Counted from the first letter of the stretch, positions 38,642-48,536 are shown. The stretch is DNA of 64,000 nucleotides from Pseudomonadales bacterium (GCA_012103535.1 WLWQ01000001.1:124001-188000); one strand, 5' to 3'. Notes: a model not told the origin generated them from the letters alone. Numbers and translations: made by a program.

Positions 38642-40413
38642 GCGTTCTCAGCCTTGGCAGTGTTAAACAGGTATTTTCTCATATCCCAGGCACTGGTTGG
38701 GCAGCGCTCAGCGCATAGTCCGCAGTGTAAGCAAAGATCCTCGTTCTTAGCCATGATGCGCCCAGTTTCAAGCAAGTCGGACACATATATATCCTGCGCA
38801 AGATTTTCTGCAGGAGCTAGCATGTTTTGGCGCAAGTTGGATTCTTCCGCATTGCCAGTAAATGTTATGCAGTCAGTAGGGCAGATATCGACGCAAGCGT
38901 CACACTCGATACAGAGTTGGTCGGTAAACACGGTTTGTACGTCACAATTCAGGCAACGCATGGTTTCACCGAAGGCTAGCTCTTCATCGAAGCCCAATTC
39001 GACTTCCATGTTTATGTCATTAAGCGTTTGTTCTTTGGCGGCGTGAGGGACGATGTATCTCACATCATTGCTGATGTCGTTGTCGTATGACCATTGATGA
39101 ATTCCCATTTTCTGGCTATCAAGAGTCGTTAACGGGTTTGGTCTAACGTTTATGTCCTGATTGTTGCAGGAAAGATGAATAGACAGCGCAGCGTCGTGAC
39201 CATGAGCAACAGCAGTAATAATATTGTCTGGGCCTAAGGCGGCATCGCCACCGAAGAACACCTTTTCGTGGGTCGATTGAAACGTGGTTTTATTAAGTAT
39301 TGGTAATTCCCATTTGTCGAATTCAATTCCAAGGTCGCGTTCAATCAAGGGGAAGCTGTTGTCCTGGCCGATTGCGCATAGCACATCGTCGCAGGGAATG
39401 ACAATCGGATCTTCACCAGTGGGTATTAGTAAGCGGCGGCCGTTTTCGTCATATTCCTTTTTCACCTTTTCGAATTCCATGGCGACGAGTTTGCCGTCTT
39501 CAATAATGTATTGCTTGGGCACATGAAAATTGACTATAGGAATATCTTCGTTCATCGCGTCTTCGATTTCCCAGGGTGACGCTTTCATTTCGTCGAAGCC
39601 GCTGCGAACCACCACGGTGACATCTTCACCACCCAAGCGTTTCGAGGTTCGGCAACAATCCATCGCCGTATTTCCTCCACCAAGAACGATGACTTGTTTG
39701 CCGACTCTATCGATGTGCTCAAATGCGACGCTCGCTAACCATTCGATTCCAGTATGGATGTTTTCTTTGGCTTCTTCGTAGCCAGGAAGATCGAGGTGCT
39801 TACCGAGAGGGGCGCCGGTTCCAACGAAAACTGCGTCAAAGCCTTCCTTGAGTAATTCCTTCATGCTGGAAATTTCTTCGCCGAAGCGGCAATTAATTCC
39901 CATATCAAGAATGTAGTGAAGTTCTTCTTCTAAGACTTCTCCCGGTAATCTGAACCGAGGTATTTGAGTGCGCATTGCTCCGCCGCTCAATTCATCTTTT
40001 TCAAACAGGGTAATTTCATAGCCTAAAGGGAGCAGATCTCGAGCAACCGTTAAGGAGGCAGGACCTGCACCAATAAGAGCAATATGTTTTCCATTCTTCT
40101 TTTTAGGAACTGCAGGCAGTCTATGTTTGATGTCAGATTTATAATCAGCGGCTACTCGCTTTAAGCGGCAAATCGCTACGGGTTGTTCTTCGATGCGAAC
40201 ACGACGGCATGCTGGTTCACAAGGGCGGTCACAAGTTCTACCGAGAATTCCAGGAAACACATTCGATTGCCAATTGATCATATAGGCATCGGAATAGCGC
40301 TTTTCTGCTATCAGTCTAATGTACTCAGGTACAGGGGTATGAGCAGGGCAGGCCCATTGGCAGTCCACGACTTTGTGGAAGTAATCTGGATCGGCGATAT
40401 CGGTTGGCTTCAT
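38629..40413 (-). CDS. GltD-like FAD/NAD(P) oxidoreductase with two C-terminal [4Fe-4S] ferredoxin motifs
   Basis: The 594-residue protein resembles the glutamate synthase small subunit: an N-terminal Cys-rich iron-sulfur domain (CQWACPAHTPVPEYI and CDRPCEPACRR), an FAD-binding site (IGAGPASLTVARDL), an NAD(P)-binding site (VLGGGNTAMDCCRTS) and an FAD-closing GGDAALGPDNIITAVAHGHDA. It adds a C-terminal ferredoxin pair (CIECDACVDICPTDC and CLHCGLCAERCP). There is no glutamate synthase large subunit here; the gene heads an operon with korA and korB. The likely role is electron exchange between the KOR enzyme and NAD(P)H, an inference from context and cofactors. Confidence 0.87.
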   Translation of the reverse strand: MKPTDIADPDYFHKVVDCQWACPAHTPVPEYIRLIAEKRYSDAYMINWQSNVFPGILGRTCDRPCEPACRRVRIEEQPVAICRLKRVAADYKSDIKHRLPAVPKKKNGKHIALIGAGPASLTVARDLLPLGYEITLFEKDELSGGAMRTQIPRFRLPGEVLEEELHYILDMGINCRFGEEISSMKELLKEGFDAVFVGTGAPLGKHLDLPGYEEAKENIHTGIEWLASVAFEHIDRVGKQVIVLGGGNTAMDCCRTSKRLGGEDVTVVVRSGFDEMKASPWEIEDAMNEDIPIVNFHVPKQYIIEDGKLVAMEFEKVKKEYDENGRRLLIPTGEDPIVIPCDDVLCAIGQDNSFPLIERDLGIEFDKWELPILNKTTFQSTHEKVFFGGDAALGPDNIITAVAHGHDAALSIHLSCNNQDINVRPNPLTTLDSQKMGIHQWSYDNDISNDVRYIVPHAAKEQTLNDINMEVELGFDEELAFGETMRCLNCDVQTVFTDQLCIECDACVDICPTDCITFTGNAEESNLRQNMLAPAENLAQDIYVSDLLETGRIMAKNEDLCLHCGLCAERCPTSAWDMRKYLFNTAKAENACQS

Positions 40414-40506
40414 TTCTTAGTATGCCTGGAGAACTGGCTGTCTCGCTAAATCTGGCCTCTCAGGTGCGGCCCTAGTATATGTAAATGAATCACAATTGTA
40501 AGTACT

Positions 40507-41673
40507 TTATGAAATGCTCGTTTTTGTCTTTGATTCCAACAATTTGCTGTAAATTTGGAGGCTTGCGATATAAGGATATTGGTGCAGCGAATCCAGGAAT
40601 TTTTGACCAAGTTTTTTGTCTGTTAATTTGTCTTTAACTGCTATTTCTATTTCGACACCTTCCTCCAAATAGTGAAGCTGGATTGATTCGATTTCGTCTT
40701 CCAACTTTAATTCCTGCCATTTTGAACGGATGATTTCCAGTAACTCTTCCCGCCCAGGTAAATGGGTCTGATGGGTTCCGGGTAAAAGCTTGGAATCGTG
40801 TATTTCTGGATCGATATGGACTACGACATCAGCGATATCACTAAAGGATCCGCAGAGTGCTTTCGTCACTTTTTCCCCCAGCTGATGACCCTCGGAAACA
40901 GAGATTCTAGGGTTGACCGCCAAACTTGCTTCCAAAATAATTTTGCCACCGGATTGGCGGCTACGGAGATGGGTGATGCCGATAATGCCGTCAATCGCTT
41001 GAATGCAATCCTCAATTTGCGTGCGACGTTGCTTAGGAATAGAGGTATCGACTAATTCTTTCAGGCTGTCAGCACAGAGTTCCCAGGCAATCTTCGCGAT
41101 TATCAGCGCAACGAAAATTCCGGCCACGGTATCCATCCAGGGATATCCCTGCTGAGCGGCGACAATGCCGATTAACACAGCAATCGATGAAATCGCATCT
41201 GTTCGACTGTGCCAGGCGTTGGCTTTAAGCAGACTCGAATTCAAGCGATTCGCAACACGCATGGTGTATTGGTAGATCCATTCTTTACTCGCAATCGATA
41301 CGAGTGCGATGGCGACGCCGGAAATAGCAGGAATCGGAATGTCAGCAGTATCCCTTAGTCGTTGATAACTGTCGTAAAGCAAGATGCCTGCAGTAGTGAA
41401 AAAAACAATTCCCATGGCGATAGTGCCAAGTGTCTCAAAACGACCATGTCCATACTGATGTTCTTCATCGGGAGAGGTGTTTGAGATTCGCGCCACGATG
41501 AGGACGAAAATGTCGGTAATGACATCAGTAATGGAATGAATGCCATCGGTAATCAGTGCAAAAGATTGGGTTAGAACACCCCCGACGATTTTGCCGATTC
41601 CCAAAAACAGATCGAGCCACATCCCAACTAAGGTCACTCGCGTGGCTTCTTGCTTAGCTGAAACAGCAGACAT
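40507..41673 (-). CDS. Cation diffusion facilitator family metal exporter
   Basis: CDF proteins export divalent metals from the cytoplasm using the proton gradient. The 388-residue protein has six membrane helices and a long cytoplasmic C-terminal region. Helix 2 carries DGIHSITD (Asp 43, His 46, Asp 50) and helix 5 carries HSRTD, a HxxxD pair like that of Zn-type CDFs, so Zn2+ (or Cd2+) is the likeliest cargo. The C-terminal cytoplasmic domain includes ITHLRSRQSGGKIILEASL and VVVHIDPE. It is longer than FieF (300 residues) at the C-terminus, with about 90 extra residues. Confidence 0.9.
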   Translation of the reverse strand: MSAVSAKQEATRVTLVGMWLDLFLGIGKIVGGVLTQSFALITDGIHSITDVITDIFVLIVARISNTSPDEEHQYGHGRFETLGTIAMGIVFFTTAGILLYDSYQRLRDTADIPIPAISGVAIALVSIASKEWIYQYTMRVANRLNSSLLKANAWHSRTDAISSIAVLIGIVAAQQGYPWMDTVAGIFVALIIAKIAWELCADSLKELVDTSIPKQRRTQIEDCIQAIDGIIGITHLRSRQSGGKIILEASLAVNPRISVSEGHQLGEKVTKALCGSFSDIADVVVHIDPEIHDSKLLPGTHQTHLPGREELLEIIRSKWQELKLEDEIESIQLHYLEEGVEIEIAVKDKLTDKKLGQKFLDSLHQYPYIASLQIYSKLLESKTKTSIS

Positions 41674-41729
41674 TACAGATCAGATAGAATGGAAACAGAA
41701 GGGTGAATTTGGAAGTTTTTTGCTGGCAG

Positions 41730-41762
41730 AAAAAAAGCCCAACAACCATTGGTGCTGGGCTT
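41730..41762 (-). terminator. Rho-independent terminator, minus strand
   Basis: On the minus strand, AAGCCCA (41762-41756) pairs with TGGGCTT (41741-41735), followed by a run of T residues (opposite the A-run at 41730-41736). It lies between the M16C gene and the CDF gene. Confidence 0.75.
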
Positions 41763-41936
41763 AATATACTATCAAGGGAGAGATAAATGAAACAAAACCC
41801 ACAATTTTGTATGACATCTACCTACACTAACTCAGACTAATGCTTATCCTGAAAGTTCCCGAAAAAGGTCGAAAAAAGTGCCTTTTTTGTAGGATTTTTT
41901 AGTTTCCAATTGTGTGAAGCTAACCCTTTGTTATTC

Positions 41937-44906
41937 CTATATATTCTCTATGGATAAACCCATGGAATTGAGAGTATCAGTGGCTTCACGATTGGTAATA
42001 ATGCCAATGCTGGCGGTTTCCTTGTCAAAATAGCGCTCGGCAACTGCGCGGAGGTCATTCAATGTAGTACTCAGTACTCGCTGACGAAAGGCCATGCGGT
42101 GCTCCAGACTCCGTCCAAATAGCCGGTTATAGAAAGCCTGTTTCGCCTCTCCGGCAGGTGAAGAGGGCTTATCCATCGTCGCGATCACGCCGAGAATCGC
42201 TTCCTCAAGTTGATGCTCAGGCTGTTTCTCGTTAAGCAGCCATTGAATCGAAGCATCGAAATCGTTCAAGGATTCTTCGAGGCGGGGGTCTCGGTATGAG
42301 AAGAACCGAAAGGAAGCAGAATTTGCGTCCTGACTTGCACCGCCGCCGTAGGCTCCTCCTTGTTCACGTATAGCGCGATGTAAAAAGCCATTACGCAGAT
42401 AGCCAGCCAAAACATGCAGCGTTGCGTTGTCGGTATGACTGGACGGTACTGTTGGATAGGCTTTTGCGCAAAAATTTACCTGGGTCGCGGTGGTCCAGGC
42501 CTCGGTGACTTGTTCTCGAATGGAAGCTAATTCGAGCTTCTCAAAATTTCCAGTGCTTAAGTTTGAATCCCAACTCCCATCGATATCATTTAGAATTTTT
42601 TCCCTGCTTGCTTCTTCGTCAATGGACAAGAGTCGCTTGTCAGCACTAAGAACAATCTGATGCAATTCTTTAAACTTGGATAATAATGAAGTGCAAGTAT
42701 TAGGATCGCTTAAACCATCCCGCAATTGCTTGAGCTGTCTGATCCCCGCTAGTCCACCGAAATTGTGCGCTAAATTAGCAGTGGGATTCATTTTGCTGCA
42801 GGCCAGATTCATTGCCAGGCTGTGGCCATGACCGGTAATGCTGTTTTCTTTGCGTGCACAGATTTGTTCAATCAATTCCGTAAGCCGCTGGCTTTCATCA
42901 AACCGAACTTCAGTTAGGGTTTGGCGCAGCAACTCAGTTAGTTCTTTGTGATTAGCAGAGAGCGACTTCGAAGAAAAGCTGACATAACCACTGACTGCCT
43001 GTTCGTAACTGAGTTCACTCCGAATACTGCTAAAGCAATTAATGCCGCCGCTTATCTGGGATTGCCAGACCTGAACCTCCGCGTAGTCTTTGCTGCCTAC
43101 GCCCAGTTCGGGTAGACAGCTAGTATATAGAGGCAAGACCTCTAGCAGGCTGCTATCAATTTGCGGCAAATCTATGACAATTTGTTGATAGCTCAAGCCA
43201 TTGGTTCCCTGCCCGAAGTAGTTGCATTCCAAATTTGAATTGGAAAGCTGGTGTTGTGTACAACTTGGCTCTAGTAAAGTAGAAGGCACATCGGACAGTC
43301 CGACCTTCGGTAACAAACCAGGATCGTCTTCCTGCATTTGTCTTTCAGCTAATGCTTTTGAACGGCTAATTATCTGACTAATTTGATCTGGGGTGAGTGC
43401 TGTCTTTATATCAGTAAGGCGAGCCTTTTCGGCCTCGACTTTTTCCATTGCGAGGTTTGGATCTGGAATTAGAGTCAAAGTAATCCGATGGGGATTATTC
43501 AATAAGAATTCTTTTATTAATGCAGGTATGAATGACGAATCTTTGATCGCTTCTCTTAACTCATCCAAAACCGGATCAATGTTTAGCAAACTAATTGGGT
43601 CGCCGCGGTGCAGGGCAGTTGATAAACCCATCAATATCAATTGCAGTCCATAGGGATAGCTGTCGCCAGAAATTTCTCGTTGGTTTAATTCCAATTGATG
43701 CAGCGCCGCTTCGACCTGATCCATTGGAATGCCGTTGTTGACCACTTCTTCCAAGGTGCTAACGATTAGTTCTTCGATATCCGTCGTATTGTCTGAATTG
43801 CATCCTTCCAGCCCAGCCATGAAGCTCATTTCGCGACTGGAGTCCTCAAGGCCACACATAGGCGAGGGTGCGCTACCTAGATCGGAAGTTTCTAAAGCCT
43901 TTAATAGAGGGCTCGCACTATTGTCCAGCAATACGCTGGATAGTAATTGCGCCTTAAATACTTCACTTAGGTCAGTGCTGTACCCAAGCAACCATCCCAT
44001 CACAATGTGAGATTTATTGGCCTCATCATTATCCGCCGCATAGGGCTCTTCAAAGCGAAGGGGCTCGCTGTACCTTTGCTCATCGCCAACCTCTATATTG
44101 ACATCTAACTTTTCAAATTTTGATAAGGCAAGGTCTTCGAACTGAGTCTGGTGCTCATGGGCGGGGATATTTCCAAAAGTCATGAATACACTGTTACTCG
44201 GATGGTAATGGCTCTGATAAAAGGATTTGAGTTGCTGGTAACTTAAGTTTGGAATGTCGTCGGGCTCTCCACCGCTGTTATAGTGATAGGTTGTGGTTGG
44301 ATAGAGATACTTGCTCATGGTCTGCCACAGAACGCTATTTGTGGAACTCATGGCACCTTTCATTTCATTAAAGACGACACCTTTATATTGCAACTCTGAG
44401 TCCGCGTCTTCCATTTCTGCAAACTCGAGTCGATGACCTTCTTGCGAGAAGTCTAATTCATCAAGCCGAGAGAAGAATGTAGCATCCAGGTAGACATTAA
44501 GCAGATTGTTAAAATCCTTTTTGTTTTTCGAAGCGAATGGATAGGCTGTCCAATCGCTACTGGTAAACGCATTCATAAATGTCTGCAAAGATCTGCGAAT
44601 CATCATGAAAAATGGATCTCGAACTGGAAAGCGTTCGCTGCCACATAAAGCCGTGTGTTCCAGTATGTGGGCAACGCCAGTGGAGTCCATTGGGACCGTT
44701 CTAAAGGCTACTAGAAACACGTTTTCCGTGTTGTCACTGGCCAAGTGATAGTGAAGCGCACCGGTTTCGCGATGTACGTATTTATCCATCACGATGTTAA
44801 GAGACGGAATATGCTCGCTCTCTAGCCATTCGAATGCGGGATGAAACTGGTCGGGTTTATAAACAGAGGAATTCTGAGTCGGTTCGGCGCTGCTCACATC
44901 TGTCAT
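41937..44906 (-). CDS. M16C-family insulinase-like metallopeptidase (presequence protease type)
   Basis: The 989-residue protein has the inverted zinc motif HILEH (about residue 80, in GVAHILEHTALCG) and the downstream conserved FNEMKGAMSS, followed by an inactive second half including GAYGGGAS and the R/Y-type pocket, as in PreP/Cym1 and falcilysin. It would degrade unfolded peptides. No signal peptide is visible, so a cytoplasmic location is inferred. Full length for the family is about 970-1000 residues. It precedes the terminator at 41730 and follows rbgA. Confidence 0.9.
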   Translation of the reverse strand: MTDVSSAEPTQNSSVYKPDQFHPAFEWLESEHIPSLNIVMDKYVHRETGALHYHLASDNTENVFLVAFRTVPMDSTGVAHILEHTALCGSERFPVRDPFFMMIRRSLQTFMNAFTSSDWTAYPFASKNKKDFNNLLNVYLDATFFSRLDELDFSQEGHRLEFAEMEDADSELQYKGVVFNEMKGAMSSTNSVLWQTMSKYLYPTTTYHYNSGGEPDDIPNLSYQQLKSFYQSHYHPSNSVFMTFGNIPAHEHQTQFEDLALSKFEKLDVNIEVGDEQRYSEPLRFEEPYAADNDEANKSHIVMGWLLGYSTDLSEVFKAQLLSSVLLDNSASPLLKALETSDLGSAPSPMCGLEDSSREMSFMAGLEGCNSDNTTDIEELIVSTLEEVVNNGIPMDQVEAALHQLELNQREISGDSYPYGLQLILMGLSTALHRGDPISLLNIDPVLDELREAIKDSSFIPALIKEFLLNNPHRITLTLIPDPNLAMEKVEAEKARLTDIKTALTPDQISQIISRSKALAERQMQEDDPGLLPKVGLSDVPSTLLEPSCTQHQLSNSNLECNYFGQGTNGLSYQQIVIDLPQIDSSLLEVLPLYTSCLPELGVGSKDYAEVQVWQSQISGGINCFSSIRSELSYEQAVSGYVSFSSKSLSANHKELTELLRQTLTEVRFDESQRLTELIEQICARKENSITGHGHSLAMNLACSKMNPTANLAHNFGGLAGIRQLKQLRDGLSDPNTCTSLLSKFKELHQIVLSADKRLLSIDEEASREKILNDIDGSWDSNLSTGNFEKLELASIREQVTEAWTTATQVNFCAKAYPTVPSSHTDNATLHVLAGYLRNGFLHRAIREQGGAYGGGASQDANSASFRFFSYRDPRLEESLNDFDASIQWLLNEKQPEHQLEEAILGVIATMDKPSSPAGEAKQAFYNRLFGRSLEHRMAFRQRVLSTTLNDLRAVAERYFDKETASIGIITNREATDTLNSMGLSIENI

Positions 44907-44954
44907 GGGAAATGAAAATCCTTTGTTTTAAAAAGAAGAGACCAGTCTGCAATA

Positions 44955-45785
44955 TTAACTAACTGGTGGAGATTCCAAACTAAAGACGCCTAGTTTACCT
45001 GAGCGCAAATCATTAAGTAATGTCTCAGCGACTTTGTGGTAGATAATGTTGCCTCCTTTGCCGATAGCGCCAGCAGAACTGCCAATTGTCTCGAAGACTT
45101 GCTCAGGGGTTTGGATAGTTTTACCCAGCTTATATCGACGCCTTAGTGCTTTATCTTCTTGCTTCAATAGATACTCTACTGTAAACCAGGCTACATCTTC
45201 GATATCGAGGGCGGTATTTCTAATAGTACCCAGGGCGGCGAGCTTGTAGGCGGCTTCCTGATCTTCCAGTTTAGGCCACATTAATCCAGGCGTGTCTATC
45301 AGGTAGACATTGTCTTTCAGCTTAATGCGCTGCTGGCCTTTGGTGATAGCCGGCTCATTCCCAGTTTTTGCTATTTTACGGCCACACAAAGTATTGAGAA
45401 ATGTTGATTTGCCAACATTAGGAATACCGCTGATGATTATTTCTAAGCTATCTCCACTAGACTTTTCCTTAACTCGATCGATAACAATTGCCAGTAGCTT
45501 TTCGGCAGAGATTGGATTGTGCATTGAATTGATTAAGCAGGAATTGGATGATTGGGATTGAAAGTATTTATGCCAGTGGTTTGTGGTGTTGCTATTGGCT
45601 AGATCAGCCTTGTTAAGTATGTAAATTCTAGGCAAGTTTGTGGCTATAGAAGAGAGCAGAGGATTGCGACTGGCATTTGGCACGCGCGCGTCTAGCAATT
45701 CAATTATCAAGTCTGAGTTTTTTGCGAGTTTACTCAGCTCCTTCTTCGCTTTGTTCATGTGTCCTGGATACCAGGAGATAGTCAT
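44955..45785 (-). CDS. rbgA: Ribosome biogenesis GTPase RbgA (YlqF)
   Basis: RbgA helps late assembly of the 50S subunit. The 276 residues show a circularly permuted GTPase: ISWYPGHMNKAKKEL at the start, G4 NKAD, G1 GIPNVGKSTFLN, G2-like TKGQQ and G3 DTPGLMWP, followed by a C-terminal ANTAR-like helical domain. It is divergent from bolA with 77 bases between. E. coli lacks this gene, but many other Gammaproteobacteria have it. Confidence 0.93.
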   Translation of the reverse strand: MTISWYPGHMNKAKKELSKLAKNSDLIIELLDARVPNASRNPLLSSIATNLPRIYILNKADLANSNTTNHWHKYFQSQSSNSCLINSMHNPISAEKLLAIVIDRVKEKSSGDSLEIIISGIPNVGKSTFLNTLCGRKIAKTGNEPAITKGQQRIKLKDNVYLIDTPGLMWPKLEDQEAAYKLAALGTIRNTALDIEDVAWFTVEYLLKQEDKALRRRYKLGKTIQTPEQVFETIGSSAGAIGKGGNIIYHKVAETLLNDLRSGKLGVFSLESPPVS

Positions 45786-45815
45786 TCGGGAAATCCTTCA
45801 CTTTGCTAAATGAGT

Positions 45816-45821
45816 TATAAT
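45816..45821 (+). promoter_or_regulatory. Possible -10 element for bolA
   Basis: A perfect TATAAT lies in the 77-base divergent gap between rbgA and bolA, about 40 bases upstream of the bolA ATG. No convincing -35 is visible. Confidence 0.4.
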
Positions 45822-45862
45822 CAATGCGCCTTTAATCTGTGATGATAAATCTTAATGTAGCC

Positions 45863-46180
45863 ATGAGCGTACAAGAAGTTATTGAATCCAAAATCTCTAC
45901 CAACTTGAATCCGCAATATTTCATTGTGGAAAATGAAAGCCATATGCACGGTGGCCCTGCTACAGAATCACACTTTAAGTTAACGGTAGTCGCTACGGAT
46001 TTTGAAGACATGTCCTTAGTAAAGCGACATCAAAATCTTTATAAGATACTGGCCGAGGAGTTAGCGGGAAGTGTGCACGCTCTCGCTCTTCATTTATATA
46101 CGCCCGCTGAATGGCAGGCACGCCATGGATCGATACCTGAATCCCCTGATTGCCGTGGTGGCAGTAAATCCGCTCAATAA
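45863..46180 (+). CDS. bolA: BolA family protein
   Basis: BolA proteins bind DNA and partner with monothiol glutaredoxin (Grx4) around a [2Fe-2S] cluster. The 105-residue product has HMHGGPATESHFKLTVVA, VKRHQNLYKILAEEL, VHALALHLYTPAEW and a C-terminal SPDCRGGSK, matching the E. coli BolA layout. I chose ATG 45863 because the family starts near MSVQEVIESKI; in-frame starts at 45839 (GTG) and 45842 (ATG) would add an 8- or 7-residue tail. No clear ribosome site decides it. Confidence 0.93.
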   Translation: MSVQEVIESKISTNLNPQYFIVENESHMHGGPATESHFKLTVVATDFEDMSLVKRHQNLYKILAEELAGSVHALALHLYTPAEWQARHGSIPESPDCRGGSKSAQ

Positions 46181-46524
46181 AAGTCGTTTTTTTCAATCCT
46201 GATAATTGCTTAGAACTATTTGTTATTTAGATCAAAAATTGAGCAATCCTCGTAGACTGGCAACTTTCAGGAAAATGCAGGGTCAAAATCGACGAATCTC
46301 CTAAGCAAAAAACGACTATTGTGATATCCTCGTAATGGTCGATAAATAGACAAATACCCCTATATCTCAAGGACTTGGAGAGTTTTTAGCTAAATTTCTA
46401 ACTTCTTAGAATTCAGTTAGATGAGGTAAGTAGTTAACTTTGTTTATCATGCAATCTGTCTAAGTCTGAAATTCCAATTTTCCGGCTGAAACAGAAAAAC
46501 GGGTAGGTTTTAACCAGATTGACT
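46181..46524. other. 344-base region between bolA and the Bax-like gene
   Basis: AT-rich, with no ORF, RNA gene, strong hairpin or clear promoter that I can see. The 9-mer atcctcgta occurs twice (46246 and 46326), probably by chance. It must contain the 5' signals of the next gene. Confidence 0.4.
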
Positions 46525-47400
46525 ATGAGTACGTCAGTAAAGGGGAAACCGTTTTGGACTCAGCTGTTGACCCAGCTAAGGAACCAGGACGACAGCCGAA
46601 AAATTGAATTATCAGTGGCTGCCGCAGTCTCTATTGCGATGGTAGGGCTGATAGTCACTGTGCAGAATTTGGCGAGTCATGGCAAATCAGTCGAAGATGC
46701 TATCGTCGATATCCCTCCCATTACCGTCTTTCCAGATTTCGCATCGATCACAGAAATCCCAGTAAAGAAACAACAGTTCTTCGATTACCTTGAAGACTTT
46801 GTCGTTGCGGAAAATATTTCAATATCCCAAACGCGAAATGAGTTAACGCGTTATGTTGATATTGCGAACAGCGGCGTTGGATTTTCAGAACGTGAACGTG
46901 AGTGGGTTTTTAATCTCGCCAATCGTTACCGCATCGAATCCGGAAAGTTATCAGAGCAAGAAATTGTCAATGAGTTAATGCTACGTGTAGATGTATTACC
47001 AGTTTCTTTAGCTCTTGCTCAGGCTGCCAATGAATCTGCCTGGGGAACATCTCGCTTTGCCTTAGAGGGGAACAACATCTTCGGGCAATGGTGCTATGAG
47101 CAAGGCTGTGGAATAGTCCCAGCACGACGCCGCTCGGGTGCGAATCATGAGGTGAAATCTTTCGACTCTGTTGCAAAATCTGTTGAGGCTTATTTTCTGA
47201 ACATTAATACTCAGCCAGCCTATTCTTATCTGCGCGATTTACGCTCGCGCATGCGCGCGAGAAATTTGCGGCTCGATCCTATGTCGTTAGCACTTGGCTT
47301 AGGTAGATATTCCGAGCGGGGCGATCATTATGTCGACGAGGTGCAGAACATTATTTTGCAAAACGATCTGCGTAAACGAGATGCCAGCCTCGACGTATAA
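46525..47400 (+). CDS. Bax-like glucosaminidase-domain protein
   Basis: The 291-residue product has one N-terminal membrane helix (about residues 27-47) and a C-terminal glucosaminidase domain of the Bax type: DVLPVSLALAQAANESAWGTSRFALEGNNIFGQWC with the catalytic-type Glu in ANESAWG, then VKSFDSVAKSVEAYFLNINTQPAY. It probably cleaves peptidoglycan in the periplasm. ATG 46525 is used because the in-frame TTG at 46519 has no better ribosome site. The neighbouring NodB deacetylase on the opposite strand also acts on envelope sugars. Confidence 0.87.
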   Translation: MSTSVKGKPFWTQLLTQLRNQDDSRKIELSVAAAVSIAMVGLIVTVQNLASHGKSVEDAIVDIPPITVFPDFASITEIPVKKQQFFDYLEDFVVAENISISQTRNELTRYVDIANSGVGFSEREREWVFNLANRYRIESGKLSEQEIVNELMLRVDVLPVSLALAQAANESAWGTSRFALEGNNIFGQWCYEQGCGIVPARRRSGANHEVKSFDSVAKSVEAYFLNINTQPAYSYLRDLRSRMRARNLRLDPMSLALGLGRYSERGDHYVDEVQNIILQNDLRKRDASLDV

Positions 47401-47404
47401 TTTT

Positions 47405-48436
47405 CTAGTCTGGTTTAATCCACTGCACTGAATACCAATAGAATCTTCTTTCTCCAGGAACCGGCGCTGTGCATATGTAACGCCAGCGTCTGCCTCGATA
47501 TTCTTCCGTTGCACTGATTTTTACTACGCCATTTTCTCGGTCTGTCCACTCCATTGGTATTGGCTGGCTATTAGCGAAGCAGCCAATTTGGGAAAGGTTG
47601 TAATTGCCAGGATTAAATTGCAGGGTAACACTGGGATTGCGCACTGAGGTTACCGGTGACTCAGGCTCTAACAATTCAACATCAAAAGCCTTGGTATCGA
47701 ATTTCGTCCGCGCGGTTTCCAGATTTGCGTATATCGATGCTAGCGGAAATCTTGGTAACGCAAGAAAGTCTGAATTGAAACCTACAGCACCAGAATTTTG
47801 GGCCAGCCCGACGAAGTCATGCTGCGACAAAAGATTCTTAACTGCAGGGTCAAATTCACCATAAGGGTATGCCAGGTAGCGGTGGGATTGCTCAGTTTCC
47901 TCAAGGATTCTTTGTTCTGATTCGAGTAGTTCAGTTTCCAGTCTGGCAATCCAAGCCTCATCACTCTCGTTTCCCTCTCTTTCCAGCATGTAAGGATGCT
48001 CTACCATATGGTTCGCGATGAGAACGCCGGCATCAGACATTTCCTGGACTTGATTCCAGCTCATGTAGTTACGCTGTTCTCGCTCTATGGGCCCTGTGCT
48101 TAAAAACAAGGTAAATGGAAAGCCATAGGATTGGAGCATTGGAAATGCTGTGTCATAAATGGAGGTGTAGCCATCGTCGAAAGTAATCGCGACTGCTTTG
48201 TCAGGCAGTGTTTCCTTGTTCTTAAGTCCTTCGATCATTTCATCGAGAGGAATGACGTTAAAGTCATTGTCTCGGAGGTAGTCTAGATGACCGCGAAAGG
48301 CTTCAGGGGAGATGCTGGTGGAAGGCGGGGTATCTGTAGCAACGTGGTGATAGAGCAGAATGACACCATGACTTTCAGCAGCAGCTGAGTAGGCAGATTG
48401 CGCCAAAATAAGTAGGAAGATGAAGCAAAATCGCAT
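47405..48436 (-). CDS. Secreted polysaccharide deacetylase (NodB domain)
   Basis: The 343-residue product has a signal peptide (MRFCFIFLLILAQSAYSAAA) and a CE4/NodB domain: AITFDDGYTSIYD (catalytic Asp and metal Asp), NHMVEHPYM (metal-binding HxxxH) and YLAYPYGEFD. It removes acetyl groups from N-acetylglucosamine polymers in the periplasm or outside the cell. The last ~80 residues form a separate beta-like domain with two Cys (CFANSQ, YICTAP). The substrate is not identifiable. It is divergent from fadB. Confidence 0.88.
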   Translation of the reverse strand: MRFCFIFLLILAQSAYSAAAESHGVILLYHHVATDTPPSTSISPEAFRGHLDYLRDNDFNVIPLDEMIEGLKNKETLPDKAVAITFDDGYTSIYDTAFPMLQSYGFPFTLFLSTGPIEREQRNYMSWNQVQEMSDAGVLIANHMVEHPYMLEREGNESDEAWIARLETELLESEQRILEETEQSHRYLAYPYGEFDPAVKNLLSQHDFVGLAQNSGAVGFNSDFLALPRFPLASIYANLETARTKFDTKAFDVELLEPESPVTSVRNPSVTLQFNPGNYNLSQIGCFANSQPIPMEWTDRENGVVKISATEEYRGRRWRYICTAPVPGERRFYWYSVQWIKPD

Positions 48437-48507
48437 ATAGGTCTAAGTCCTGATTTAGAACTCAAATAATACCTCATATTAGCGACTCTGACTCGCTCTG
48501 GACGTGC

Positions 48508-48536
48508 TTCTTTAATAGCTGTCACGACGGTATAAT
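48508..48536 (+). promoter_or_regulatory. Candidate promoter for fadBA
   Basis: A perfect TATAAT (48531-48536) sits 52 bases before the fadB ATG; the best -35 at 17-base spacing (TTCTTT) is poor. No PsrA/FadR palindrome was recognised. Confidence 0.45.

Noticed and set aside
41872..41888. AAAAAAG...CTTTTTT hairpin near the end of the M16C gene.
   Set aside because: The stem is almost all A-T and is weak; the stronger terminator is at 41730-41762.
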